A stretch of 55,371 bases of DNA from UBA2428 sp002343545 (GTDB lineage: Bacteria > Bdellovibrionota > UBA2428), in NCBI GenBank assembly GCA_937952285.1, contig CALFZE010000022.1, positions 1-55,371 on the forward strand. Direction: 5' to 3'. The translations under genes and the position numbers were made by a program. A model generated the notes under the pieces. It ran no database searches. It saw only the letters and a program-made list of their open reading frames with translations, and was not told the origin of the DNA. Each line of letters opens with the position of its first letter. Within the stretch, counting starts at the first letter, position 1. Positions 7,681 through 15,515 of this stretch are shown piece by piece.

Positions 7681-8439
7681 TTAGAGGTTTGCGGCTCCCC
7701 AGACCTCGGTGCAAACGTCTTGCTTCGTCCGTTGGGTATTCGGCCGGTAGGAAGATTTCGTCTCGCCGGCGTCGACCGCGATCGAGACGTTCCACATGCT
7801 GGTGCCGTAGGGCACTTTGCTCTCGAGAGCGCTCATGCACTTGTCGAAAGCTTCGTTCCGGGACTGAGCTTGCAGGACGAAATCCCAATCCGAGCGCTCA
7901 TTGATGTTCACGACCATGGTTCTAAGTGGGGCGCGCAGGCCACCGTTGGCAACGGCTTTGTAGGCGAGCGAAAGACAGAAGCCCGAGCCGAGGCTCCAAG
8001 ATTCTGGTTTGTGTATGTTGAGTTTCGGGCCGTTATCGACCGAGAAGTCTGCTGCAAAGATATTGCGGTTCAAGTTCGTCGAATAGTAATCCATACATTG
8101 CAGAACGAGGTCGTTCGAATCGTTCACGTAGAAGCTAAACTCACGTTTGTCATCGTACGTGTGAGCCGTGACTTTCACGAACTGACCACGCGCACGGTGC
8201 GGACGCCAATTCGAGCGCGAATCGGGGCGCGAGGTCGGGCGGCCGGCCATGATCCCCTCGATGTCCAAGAGGAGCCGGTCAATTTGGCGGAGATCGTCAT
8301 CGCTCAGTCGGTCGACTTCGCGGTTAAGGCGGCGCTGCAAGAGATCGCTCCGGTCCAGGATCTCGGAGGGGCTTTGGGCCTGCGCGGAGAGGGAGCCAAA
8401 GAGGCCCGAGGCGAGAAGCGACAACACCACTTTTTTCAC
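7681..8439 (-). CDS. secreted protein of unknown function
   Basis: This 252-aa protein begins at GTG 8439 behind GGAG. A clear signal peptide (MKKVVLSLLASGLFGSLSAQA) predicts export to the periplasm or beyond. A helical stretch follows (~25-65; DRSDLLQRRLNREVDRLSDDD) and then a mixed region with four Cys that could form disulfides. The family is not recognised. The gene sits between the attR copy at 7527 and the third att-like copy at 8747, but its base composition matches the chromosome, so it may be host DNA between duplicated segments. It is followed by a strong terminator. Confidence 0.75.
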   Translation of the reverse strand: MKKVVLSLLASGLFGSLSAQAQSPSEILDRSDLLQRRLNREVDRLSDDDLRQIDRLLLDIEGIMAGRPTSRPDSRSNWRPHRARGQFVKVTAHTYDDKREFSFYVNDSNDLVLQCMDYYSTNLNRNIFAADFSVDNGPKLNIHKPESWSLGSGFCLSLAYKAVANGGLRAPLRTMVVNINERSDWDFVLQAQSRNEAFDKCMSALESKVPYGTSMWNVSIAVDAGETKSSYRPNTQRTKQDVCTEVWGAANL

Positions 8440-8454
8440 GCGTAACTCCTTGAA

Positions 8455-8733
8455 TTATAAGTTCCGCCGTCCGAGGCTGGGGCCCGGCCAAGCGGAGTGT
8501 ACGGAGGTTTTTACGCGATGCGTCATTCGCGAGCAAGGGAAATTTCCATCCGGTCTTTGAGGTTGATCGGAACACCCTGACTCGCCTCGAATTGCGAATG
8601 CCAAGATTCCGGGCTTGAGCGTGCGACACTTCGCTTTTCGGTCACGTTCCGCGCTCGCGTAAACCAGGGTACCGATAGCCACCAAAGCACCCACGGCTCC
8701 GATCGCGGTGATCTTGCGTAGGCTAGCGTTCAT
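8455..8733 (-). CDS. short membrane-anchored hypothetical protein
   Basis: From ATG 8733 the frame encodes about 92 aa. An N-terminal hydrophobic segment (IGAVGALVAIGTLVYAS) is followed by a basic, Cys-containing tail. The second half looks unnatural. In another frame the same DNA reads QGVPINLKDRMEISLARE and then a stop near 8522, which looks more protein-like, so a frameshift or an earlier true end is possible. The start lies only 14 nt from the att-like repeat at 8747. I do not recognise the family. Confidence 0.35.
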   Translation of the reverse strand: MNASLRKITAIGAVGALVAIGTLVYASAERDRKAKCRTLKPGILAFAIRGESGCSDQPQRPDGNFPCSRMTHRVKTSVHSAWPGPSLGRRNL

Positions 8734-8746
8734 CTCGGCGTAGATT

Positions 8747-8762
8747 CCCACCGCCTCCACCG
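8747..8762. repeat. third ssrA-end-like repeat
   Basis: It matches 7527-7542 at 15 of 16 bases. The similarity continues downstream: 7543-7592 and 8763-8812 agree at 42 of 50 positions. About 66 bp are therefore duplicated either side of a 1.2-kb segment, from either a second, older insertion at the same site or a tandem duplication. Confidence 0.65.
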
Positions 8763-8868
8763 GCCTTCACTAAAGTTACGGCTTTCCGCTCTCTCGCCAG
8801 TGCTCACGATCGGCAGCGTACATGCAGAGAGCCGCGATGAGCCGCAGCCCCTATGATATTATGGCGAC

Positions 8869-9108
8869 ATGCCGAACCCAAGACGTACTCCCCGCCGAAA
8901 GCCGCGCGCGGAGGTCAATCACCGGCCTATCGCTGGCGGGGCTTTGAGTCGCGTTTTTATCAATATGCCCGAGGCCGCGCAAAAGTTGCTCATCGCCAAT
9001 AAAATTAAGTCGCCCGTCGATCTGCGACGCTGGTCGATGGAAGAGCTTATGGAGTTAGGTTTTACCGACGACGCACTGAGAGTGCTTCGATCCATGAAGG
9101 GCAAGTAG
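8869..9108 (+). CDS. small helix-hairpin-helix-like protein
   Basis: The 79-aa basic protein has an Arg/Pro/Lys-rich start (MPNPRRTPRRKPR). Its C-terminal ~45 residues (AAQKLLIANKIKSPVDLRRWSMEELMELGF...) have the spacing of a helix-hairpin-helix or RNA-polymerase alpha-CTD-like fold. It has no signal peptide, so it is probably cytoplasmic and may bind nucleic acid. It is not part of an evident operon: the convergent oxidoreductase ends 57 nt downstream. The function is not known. Confidence 0.55.
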   Translation: MPNPRRTPRRKPRAEVNHRPIAGGALSRVFINMPEAAQKLLIANKIKSPVDLRRWSMEELMELGFTDDALRVLRSMKGK

Positions 9109-9164
9109 ACCCGACTCATCTGCAACCGAAAATTCAGCGCGCTGCCTTTGCGGGTCCCGATCAC

Positions 9165-10154
9165 CTAACGCGAGATCGCGATTTTGCCGACGGCGGCGCC
9201 CGACTCGAGGCGCTCGTGCGCCGCTCCTACTTGATCGAAGCCGAAACGCGTGGGGTCCACGAGCGGGCGGATCGCTCCGGCCTCGATGAGCTCCGTCATC
9301 CGGCGCAAGATTTCGCCGTGCCGCTCGCGACCCTCGCCCGTCAGCAGCGGAATGAGCATGAGAACGCCGATGAGCGAGACGCCGCGAACGTAGGCTGGGC
9401 GCAAATCATGCGACTCGGCCGTGCCGATGAAAATGACCTTGCCGTTGAGCTTCGCGAGGCCAAAGGAATTTTGCAAGCTCGTGGCGCCGACCGTATCGAA
9501 GACGATGTCGTAGCCTTTGCCGTTGGTCCGTCGCGCGGCGAAGTCCGCGAGCGCTTCCTGCTTGTAGTTCACGACCGCGTGGGCGCCGAGATCTTGCGCC
9601 AGGGTGCGCTTCTCTTCGGAAGAAGCCGTCGTGTCGACGATCGCGCCCGCCGCGCGCGCAAGCTGGATGGCGAGCTGGCCGACCCCACCGACTCCGCCCA
9701 CGATGAGCACTCGGTCGCCCGGCCGCAAGCCGGCCTTGTCGATCAATCCTTCCCAAGCCGTGAGCGCCACGAGCGGCACCGTGGCCGCCTCGCGAAGACT
9801 GATGTTCTGCGGAGCCAGGGCAAGGCTCGCGGCATCGGCCGCCATGAACTCGCCCAGGGCACCGCCCGTACCTTTGACGCCGCCGGCGCAGCCGTACACG
9901 CGATCGCCGATTTTAAAGCGCGTGACGCCGCGGCCGACTTCCTTAACGACCCCGGCTACGTCTCCGTGGAGGATCATGGGGAAGGCGGGAGCAAAAATAG
10001 CGGCTTTGCCCGAGCGGACTTTCGTGTCGATCGGGTTCACGCTTGTGGCTTGGACTTCGATGAGCACTTCGTTGGGCCCCAAGACGGGCGTCTCGACTTG
10101 CGCGGTCTCGAAAGAGGAGGCCGGACCGAATTGTTTGACGACTTGAGCTTTCAT
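9165..10154 (-). CDS. NADPH-dependent quinone oxidoreductase (MDR family)
   Basis: This 329-aa medium-chain dehydrogenase/reductase is of the zinc-free quinone-reductase type and probably reduces quinones or electrophilic carbonyls with NADPH in the cytoplasm. A GroES-like N-terminal domain (SVNPIDTKVRSG, HGDVAGVV) is followed by a Rossmann fold with GGVGGVGQLAIQLAR near residue 150. Length is normal. It is divergent from an HxlR regulator, a common pairing in which the regulator controls the oxidoreductase in response to electrophile or thiol stress. A good promoter lies at 10166-10195, next to a dyad at 10201-10218. The substrate cannot be read from sequence. Confidence 0.85.
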   Translation of the reverse strand: MKAQVVKQFGPASSFETAQVETPVLGPNEVLIEVQATSVNPIDTKVRSGKAAIFAPAFPMILHGDVAGVVKEVGRGVTRFKIGDRVYGCAGGVKGTGGALGEFMAADAASLALAPQNISLREAATVPLVALTAWEGLIDKAGLRPGDRVLIVGGVGGVGQLAIQLARAAGAIVDTTASSEEKRTLAQDLGAHAVVNYKQEALADFAARRTNGKGYDIVFDTVGATSLQNSFGLAKLNGKVIFIGTAESHDLRPAYVRGVSLIGVLMLIPLLTGEGRERHGEILRRMTELIEAGAIRPLVDPTRFGFDQVGAAHERLESGAAVGKIAISR

Positions 10155-10165
10155 ATAGTGTCGCC

Positions 10166-10195
10166 CTTATAGCGCTTTAGAAGCATAACTGTAAG
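10166..10195 (-). promoter_or_regulatory. promoter of the quinone oxidoreductase gene
   Basis: On the minus strand, -35 CTTACA (10190-10195) and -10 TATAAG (10166-10171) are separated by 18 nt, 11 nt before the ATG at 10154. The HxlR dyad lies immediately upstream of the -35. Confidence 0.5.
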
Positions 10196-10200
10196 TACGC

Positions 10201-10218
10201 ACTATTTTGTGGTATAGT
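10201..10218. promoter_or_regulatory. candidate HxlR operator between divergent genes
   Basis: ACTAT (10201-10205) and ATAGT (10214-10218) form a perfect dyad. It overlaps a -10-like TATAGT for the regulator gene (10213-10218) and abuts the -35 of the divergent oxidoreductase gene. A second dyad, TGGTAT/ATACCA (10210-10215 and 10229-10234), reaches the regulator's start codon. HxlR/YodB proteins typically bind such short dyads. Occupancy is inferred. Confidence 0.5.
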
Positions 10219-10233
10219 ATTTATTTAGATACC

Positions 10234-10578
10234 ATGAAAAAGTCTAAGAACTACTTTGCGGCGCCGGGCTGCCCGGTCGAAGTCACGCTCGATGTTCTGG
10301 GCGGTCGCTGGAAAGGCGTCGTCTTGTTCCATCTCATCGGCGGGAAAAAACGCTTCGGCGAAATCCGAAAGATCCTGCCTCAGGTCACCCAGCGCGTGCT
10401 CACGCAGCAATTGCGGGAGCTCGAGCGCGACGGCATCGTGCACCGCGAAGTTTTCCCGGTCGTGCCGCCCAAGGTCGAGTACTCCCTCACGCCCTGGGGG
10501 CGCACGCTCGAACCCATCGTCCTCGCCATGAGCGAGTGGGGTGCCCGCCACGCCAAGAAGCTGAGCCGCCTCGCATGA
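10234..10578 (+). CDS. HxlR-family transcriptional regulator
   Basis: This 114-aa winged-helix DNA-binding protein starts at ATG 10234, since the upstream in-frame TTG gives a poor start. The core reads GCPVEVTLDVLGGRWKGVVLFHL...RFGEIRKILPQVTQRVLTQQLRELERDGIVHREVFPVVPPKVEYSLTPWG in order, a complete HxlR domain. The N-terminal Cys in GCPVE is the conserved position used as a redox sensor in YodB/HypR-type members. It is divergent from the oxidoreductase gene, with shared dyads between them, so it likely autoregulates and represses or activates the neighbour. Sensing of quinones or electrophiles is inferred. Confidence 0.88.
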   Translation: MKKSKNYFAAPGCPVEVTLDVLGGRWKGVVLFHLIGGKKRFGEIRKILPQVTQRVLTQQLRELERDGIVHREVFPVVPPKVEYSLTPWGRTLEPIVLAMSEWGARHAKKLSRLA

Positions 10579-10685
10579 ATCCAAGCGACAAAGTGCTTAG
10601 CTGACTCGATCCCCGCGGCCTTCTGTGTTTTACTGCCGTCGCCCTATGACTCGCAGACATCCCAACCGGAATCTCACGGACTTCA

Positions 10686-13600
10686 ATGAATAAGCCTCCC
10701 TCCGGATCCAGGGGCAAGCATCGTGGCCGCCGTCGACGTCGAGGACGTGGCGGAGGTCCGGGCGCGCCTCCGCGCGACCAAGATCCTTCCGTCGTCGCTT
10801 CGTCCGGCGCGGAGACCCCCGTCGAAAGCTCCGGCTTGCCGCACCCCGAGCGGCCGCTGCGCCCCGTCGACGCCCGGCCTCGCGAGGAATCGCCGGCGAA
10901 ACGTCGTCCGGAAGACGGCGATCGCGCTCAGGGCAAGGGTTCCGGTCGTCACCGCGAACGCGAGAACCGCGAAGGTGGCTCCGAGCGACCGTCCGGGAAT
11001 CCCGACGGTCTCGAACAGCGCTGCGTTCGCCAGTTCTCTCGCCCGGCCCTCGTCAACGGCCGTCGCTACTTTCAGTCGGGCCGCGTCTCGGATCCCACCG
11101 TTCTCGGCAACGCGTTCTCGCTCACGGTGGACGGCCAAGGGGCGCGCTACCAGATCTGGATCGATTTCACGCAGACCGAGGCGACCAAAGTCCTCGAAGC
11201 CAGCTGCAGCTGCCCGTTTTTTGAGAGCGCGGGCCCGTGCAAACACCTCTGGGCTTCGATCATCCGGCTCCAGCGCCTCGGCTTCTCCGATAAAGTTCCC
11301 GGCAAGGGCCCTCTCCTCATTCCCCACGCTCGGGGCCGCAAGTCCAGGACGGCGCCGAGCGCGCCAACGCCCGTCTCGCTTCCCGCGAACACGAACCCGG
11401 CGTCCGTCGGCGACTGGCTCGCTCGGCTCGACGAGATTCAGGGCAAGGGCCACGGTGCCCGCACCTCGAGCGGGATGGATTTGCTGGCGGCCTTCGTGAT
11501 CTCCGCCGACCAGACGGTCGCGACCGGCAAGTTGGTCCTGGATTTCTGGGCGCGCCGTCGTGGCCAGGGCTCCTCGGCGGGGTCCTGGCGTCCGACCCAA
11601 GTTTCCGAACGCGATATCTCGCTCCTCGCGGAACTTCGCGACCAGGAGATCGTCGCTCTTCTTATGCGCACCGGGAACCCCAAGGGCATCACGGCGCTCG
11701 GCAGTCCGTGCACCCGCTTCAGCGTCGATTCGGTCGTCGAAGCCCAGGTGCTCACGACCCTGGCCGGCTCGGGGCGTTTGTTCCTCTCGAGCTCTCCGGG
11801 CGGGGCGCCCGACAACGTGGAGCGCCCGCTTCGGATGGATCGTGGTCGCCCCTGGGACGTCGCCCTCCAGATCGAGGCCGGCGCGCGCTATCGCCTGACG
11901 GCCCAACTCAGGCGTGAGCACGAGACCCTCGCCATCTCGGAGCCCGTCGCGTTCCTGCGCTCCGGGCTCATTCTGGGCAATGAACAAATCGGCCGATTGA
12001 CCGAGCCGCAGCACGCCGCTTGGCTCCGGAATCTCTCGCGGGGCGAGCTCTCGGTGACCTCCGAGCAAGTCGACATCCTGCTGAAGCGCATTCTCTCCGA
12101 TCCGCACGCGCCGCCGATCACCTGGCCCGACGGGCTGGGGTGGAAGCGCACGCTCATCGAACCCGTTCCCCGCGCCCTGTTCACGCCCCTCGGCAACGAT
12201 CGGTCGCTCGCCCGGATGACGGTGACCGTGAGCTTTGACTACGCCGAGCGAACCCTCGCGCTTGCGGATCCGTCGGAAAGTCTCGTCGATATCGAGAATA
12301 AGCAGGTCTACCCGCGCAACCGCGCTTTCGAAGAGGCGGCCCTGACCCAGGCGCTCGAATTGCTTCGCGATCCGACCGGAACGATCCCGCTCGATGATTT
12401 GCAGCGGGCCTGCACCGCCCTGTCCGATGCGGGCTGGCGAGTCTTCGTCGAGGGGCAACGCATCGTCACGGCCGGCGAGTTCTCGCTGAACGTGAGCTCG
12501 GGCACCGATTGGTTCGACGTCACGATGGAGGCTTCGTTCAACGGAAGTCCGCTCCGTCGGGAGGAGATCCTCGCCGCGTTGGACGAGCGCAGCACGGTGA
12601 TCCGTCTCAAAGACGGCTCGATCGGATTGTTGCCCGAAGACTGGGTGGAGCGCTATGCGACTTTGAAGAGTCTCGGTCGTCCGTCCGAAGAAGGCGGCCT
12701 ACGCTTCCAGAAATCCCAAGGCATCCTTCTCAACGCCGCGCTCGGCGACGAAGACGACGTCCGCGAGGACAAGGCCTTCGAATCGTTCCGCGCTCGCATC
12801 CTCAAGTACGATCTCGCCAAAACGAGCAAGGCGCCCACGGGCTTCAAGGGCAAGCTCCGCCAGTACCAGAAGGAAGGCCTCACCTGGCTTGGCTTCCTCG
12901 AGGAATTCCAGTCGGGCGGCATCCTGGCCGACGACATGGGCCTCGGAAAGACCATCCAGATCCTCGCGTTCCTGCTCTCGCGCCGCAAGAAGTCCAAACT
13001 CCCGAGTTTGGTCGTCGCCCCCAAGAGCCTCGTGTTCAACTGGATCGACGAGGCCGCGAAGTTTGCGCCCACGCTCAAGGTGGTCCGCTACGTCGGCGAC
13101 AACCGCGAAAAGGCCGCCAAGGAAGTCGAAAACGCCGACCTCTGGATCACGACCTACGGCACTCTTCGCTCGGACATCGAGAAGCTCCGCCACCAGGACT
13201 TCGACGTGGCGGTCATCGACGAGGCGCAAGGGATCAAGAACCCGAAGTCCTTGTCGGCGATCGCCTGCAAGCAACTCCGCGCGACCTACCGGCTCGCGCT
13301 GACCGGCACGCCGATCGAGAACTCGCTCGGGGACCTGCTCTCCATCCTGGAGTTCACGAACCCGGGACTCCTGCGCTTCACGGCGGACGACATTCGCCCC
13401 GAGCTCGCGCGCTTGTTGCGGCCCTTCATGCTCCGTCGCACGAAGGCCGCGGTGCTCACCGAGCTTCCGGAGAAGTCCGAGCAGGTGCTCTTCTGCGAGA
13501 TGGGGCCCGACGAGGCCGCTTACTACGCCGTCATTCGAGATCGCTACCGCGAGTCCATCGAAGCTTCCGTCAAGAAGAATGGCCTGGCCAAGTCCAAGCT

Positions 13601-14192
13601 CCACATCCTCGAGGCGCTCTTGCGCCTTCGGCAGGCGGCCTGCCACGCCGGACTCGTCGACGAAACGCAACGCTCGAAGGGCAGCGCGAAGCTCGATCTG
13701 CTCGTCAACCAGCTCAAGGCGGTCCTGGCCGAAGGGCATAAGGCGCTCGTGTTCTCGCAGTTCACGACTTTGCTCGGACTCGTCAAGACGGCGCTCGATG
13801 CCGAAGGCATCCAGTACGAGTATCTGGACGGCCAGACGGATGATCGCAAGACGCCCGTCGAGCGCTTCCAGTCCGAGGGGGGCGCGCCGGTGTTTTTGAT
13901 CAGCCTGAAGGCGGGCGGCACGGGGCTCAACCTCACGGCCGCGGACTACGTCTTCATCCTGGATCCGTGGTGGAACCCGGCGGTCGAGGCGCAGGCCATC
14001 GGGCGCTCGCACCGCATGGGGCAGCAGCAAAAAGTCTTCGCGTATCGCATGGTCGCGCGCGGCACCGTCGAAGAAAAGATCCTCGAGCTGCAGAAGACGA
14101 AGAAGGATCTGGCGGAATCGATCGTCGAAGAAGACAAGGACTTCTTGAAGAAGCTGACCGGGAAAGACTTGCAAGGATTGTTGGGGGACTGA
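10686..14192 (+). CDS. SNF2-family helicase-like ATPase with SWIM zinc finger
   Basis: This 1168-aa DNA translocase probably remodels protein-DNA complexes. It starts with a basic, disordered tail (RGRRRRRGRGGG). A SWIM zinc finger follows near 175-190 (CSCPFF..GPCKH, CxCxnCxH), then a long central region of the bacterial SNF2-associated type. The ATPase core has GGILADDMGLGKT with Walker-A Lys755, a DEAQ box (VIDEAQGIKNP), and a C-terminal helicase lobe with LVFSQFTTLL, GGTGLNLTAADYV, DPWWNPAVEAQAIGR and HRMGQ. All motifs are intact. It is a monocistronic-looking gene, 107 nt after hxlR and convergent with the next gene. The partner or target is unknown. Confidence 0.92.
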   Translation: MNKPPSGSRGKHRGRRRRRGRGGGPGAPPRDQDPSVVASSGAETPVESSGLPHPERPLRPVDARPREESPAKRRPEDGDRAQGKGSGRHRERENREGGSERPSGNPDGLEQRCVRQFSRPALVNGRRYFQSGRVSDPTVLGNAFSLTVDGQGARYQIWIDFTQTEATKVLEASCSCPFFESAGPCKHLWASIIRLQRLGFSDKVPGKGPLLIPHARGRKSRTAPSAPTPVSLPANTNPASVGDWLARLDEIQGKGHGARTSSGMDLLAAFVISADQTVATGKLVLDFWARRRGQGSSAGSWRPTQVSERDISLLAELRDQEIVALLMRTGNPKGITALGSPCTRFSVDSVVEAQVLTTLAGSGRLFLSSSPGGAPDNVERPLRMDRGRPWDVALQIEAGARYRLTAQLRREHETLAISEPVAFLRSGLILGNEQIGRLTEPQHAAWLRNLSRGELSVTSEQVDILLKRILSDPHAPPITWPDGLGWKRTLIEPVPRALFTPLGNDRSLARMTVTVSFDYAERTLALADPSESLVDIENKQVYPRNRAFEEAALTQALELLRDPTGTIPLDDLQRACTALSDAGWRVFVEGQRIVTAGEFSLNVSSGTDWFDVTMEASFNGSPLRREEILAALDERSTVIRLKDGSIGLLPEDWVERYATLKSLGRPSEEGGLRFQKSQGILLNAALGDEDDVREDKAFESFRARILKYDLAKTSKAPTGFKGKLRQYQKEGLTWLGFLEEFQSGGILADDMGLGKTIQILAFLLSRRKKSKLPSLVVAPKSLVFNWIDEAAKFAPTLKVVRYVGDNREKAAKEVENADLWITTYGTLRSDIEKLRHQDFDVAVIDEAQGIKNPKSLSAIACKQLRATYRLALTGTPIENSLGDLLSILEFTNPGLLRFTADDIRPELARLLRPFMLRRTKAAVLTELPEKSEQVLFCEMGPDEAAYYAVIRDRYRESIEASVKKNGLAKSKLHILEALLRLRQAACHAGLVDETQRSKGSAKLDLLVNQLKAVLAEGHKALVFSQFTTLLGLVKTALDAEGIQYEYLDGQTDDRKTPVERFQSEGGAPVFLISLKAGGTGLNLTAADYVFILDPWWNPAVEAQAIGRSHRMGQQQKVFAYRMVARGTVEEKILELQKTKKDLAESIVEEDKDFLKKLTGKDLQGLLGD

Positions 14193-14244
14193 GGCCCGTC
14201 ACCATCGACGAGCGCGGCCCCCCGCCGGTCATTCCCCTTGCGAT

Positions 14245-15309
14245 CTAAGCTCGGCGGCCGCCGCGTTCGGCGTCGCGCTCGTGGTCCCGACGATCCTCGC
14301 GTCGCTCCTCACGACGATCGTCACGTCGATCACCGTCGCCACCGCGACCTCGAGGCTCATCGCGTCCGCGGCCACGCTCGTCGCCACGTCGATCGTCGCG
14401 ACGGCCGTCGTTTCGTCCGTCGCCACGTCGCTCTCCGCGTCCGTCCCGATCGCGATCGTGCGACTCCTCTCGCGGGTCGTGCCAGGGCCTTTCGGGCGGT
14501 TCCGGAAGCGGGACGACGATGAGGGGGCGATGCGCGACCCCGAGCATGAGGAACTTTTCGATCGTGCGTCCGTCCTTCAAGGTGAAAACGAGGGAGCCCA
14601 GGTAGTCGCCGATTTCCGCCAGCTCCGTCGCTTGGCCCGTAATGCGAAGTTCCGAGTAGCCGCCGTTCGGCGCGGGCGTCATGTTGAACTCCAGCCCCGG
14701 AGGAAAGCTGCCTCGGCGCGTGATGGCCTTCACGCCGGAAAGGGGGAGGGGCATGTCGACGGGATCATTCCGCCAGACGTTGAATCGAAACTGCTTCTCG
14801 TCGGTGCCGACGTTAAGTTCTCCCATGGCGGCTCGATCGATCGGCAACACCGTCGTCGCGAAGTTGATGCGGTTCAGGATGAAGCGGCCATCCGCGAGTT
14901 CGGCGTTGAGGAAGAGAGTCGCTCGGCCGATGAATCCGACGGTTCCTTCGATGCGGCCCCTCGAGTTTCCGAGCGCCGTGAATTTCAACCCCAACGGCAG
15001 GTAGCGCCCCGGGTCGGTGCCCCACCGCACGACTTCGGAGCCGGCCGTGATCTCGACGTCGAAGCGGATGGATTCCCCGTAGACGACCGATTGATTCGGC
15101 GTCTCGAAAATCGTGACGGTCTCGACCGGCCTCGTGACCGAGATTTTCCACTGAGCCGGATCGAGGATCGTGGTTAGCCCTTGGCTCGTGAGCGTGAGGG
15201 TCTGCAGGGACTGCAAAGACGAATTCGCGTGCCCGCTGAGCGTCGCGAAAAAGAGCGAGAGGCCAAACAGGGTTTTCCGAACGCCCGGCACCGAAAGCAA
15301 GTTTCTCAT
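14245..15309 (-). CDS. secreted protein with long Arg/Asp-rich tail
   Basis: The likely start is ATG 15309 (MRNLLSVPGVRK), giving about 354 aa, because the next upstream start adds residues before the signal peptide. The signal peptide (LFGLSLFFATLSGHA) predicts export. The body (~60-260) is beta-rich and looks like Ig-type or cadherin-like repeats (GTVGFIGRATLFLNAELADG). From the Pro-rich hinge (PLPEPPERPWHDP) the last ~80 residues are almost only Arg, Asp, Glu and Gly in short repeats. Such polyampholyte tails may bind polyanions, metals or matrix. The family is not recognised, and it is convergent with the SNF2 gene. Confidence 0.7.
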   Translation of the reverse strand: MRNLLSVPGVRKTLFGLSLFFATLSGHANSSLQSLQTLTLTSQGLTTILDPAQWKISVTRPVETVTIFETPNQSVVYGESIRFDVEITAGSEVVRWGTDPGRYLPLGLKFTALGNSRGRIEGTVGFIGRATLFLNAELADGRFILNRINFATTVLPIDRAAMGELNVGTDEKQFRFNVWRNDPVDMPLPLSGVKAITRRGSFPPGLEFNMTPAPNGGYSELRITGQATELAEIGDYLGSLVFTLKDGRTIEKFLMLGVAHRPLIVVPLPEPPERPWHDPREESHDRDRDGRGERRGDGRNDGRRDDRRGDERGRGRDEPRGRGGDGDRRDDRREERREDRRDHERDAERGGRRA

Positions 15310-15515
15310 GGGACCTCCGATGACCAAGTTGTACGGAAGCCCGGAGCGTGGGCGGAGCGCAAGCGGCGCCGAAGGATCTTTGTAAGCGATGGGCGAGCGA
15401 AAAGAGCATGGCTTTTGGGCGTGGATTGCTCATTTAATGCGTATGCGGCATTTTTGGCGTGGAAGGCCTTGGGGAGCGTCCGGCGGGCGCGCCGGATGGA
15501 TGGCGGGGAAGGCGC

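Noticed and set aside
10683..12458. 591-aa minus-strand ORF antisense to the SNF2 gene
   Set aside because: Low-complexity Arg/Ala/Gly translation; it is a GC-driven shadow of a gene with clear motifs.
14245..14520. Short tandem repeats as a CRISPR-like array
   Set aside because: The repeats are codon-level RD/RG runs in a secreted protein, without spacers or constant repeat length.
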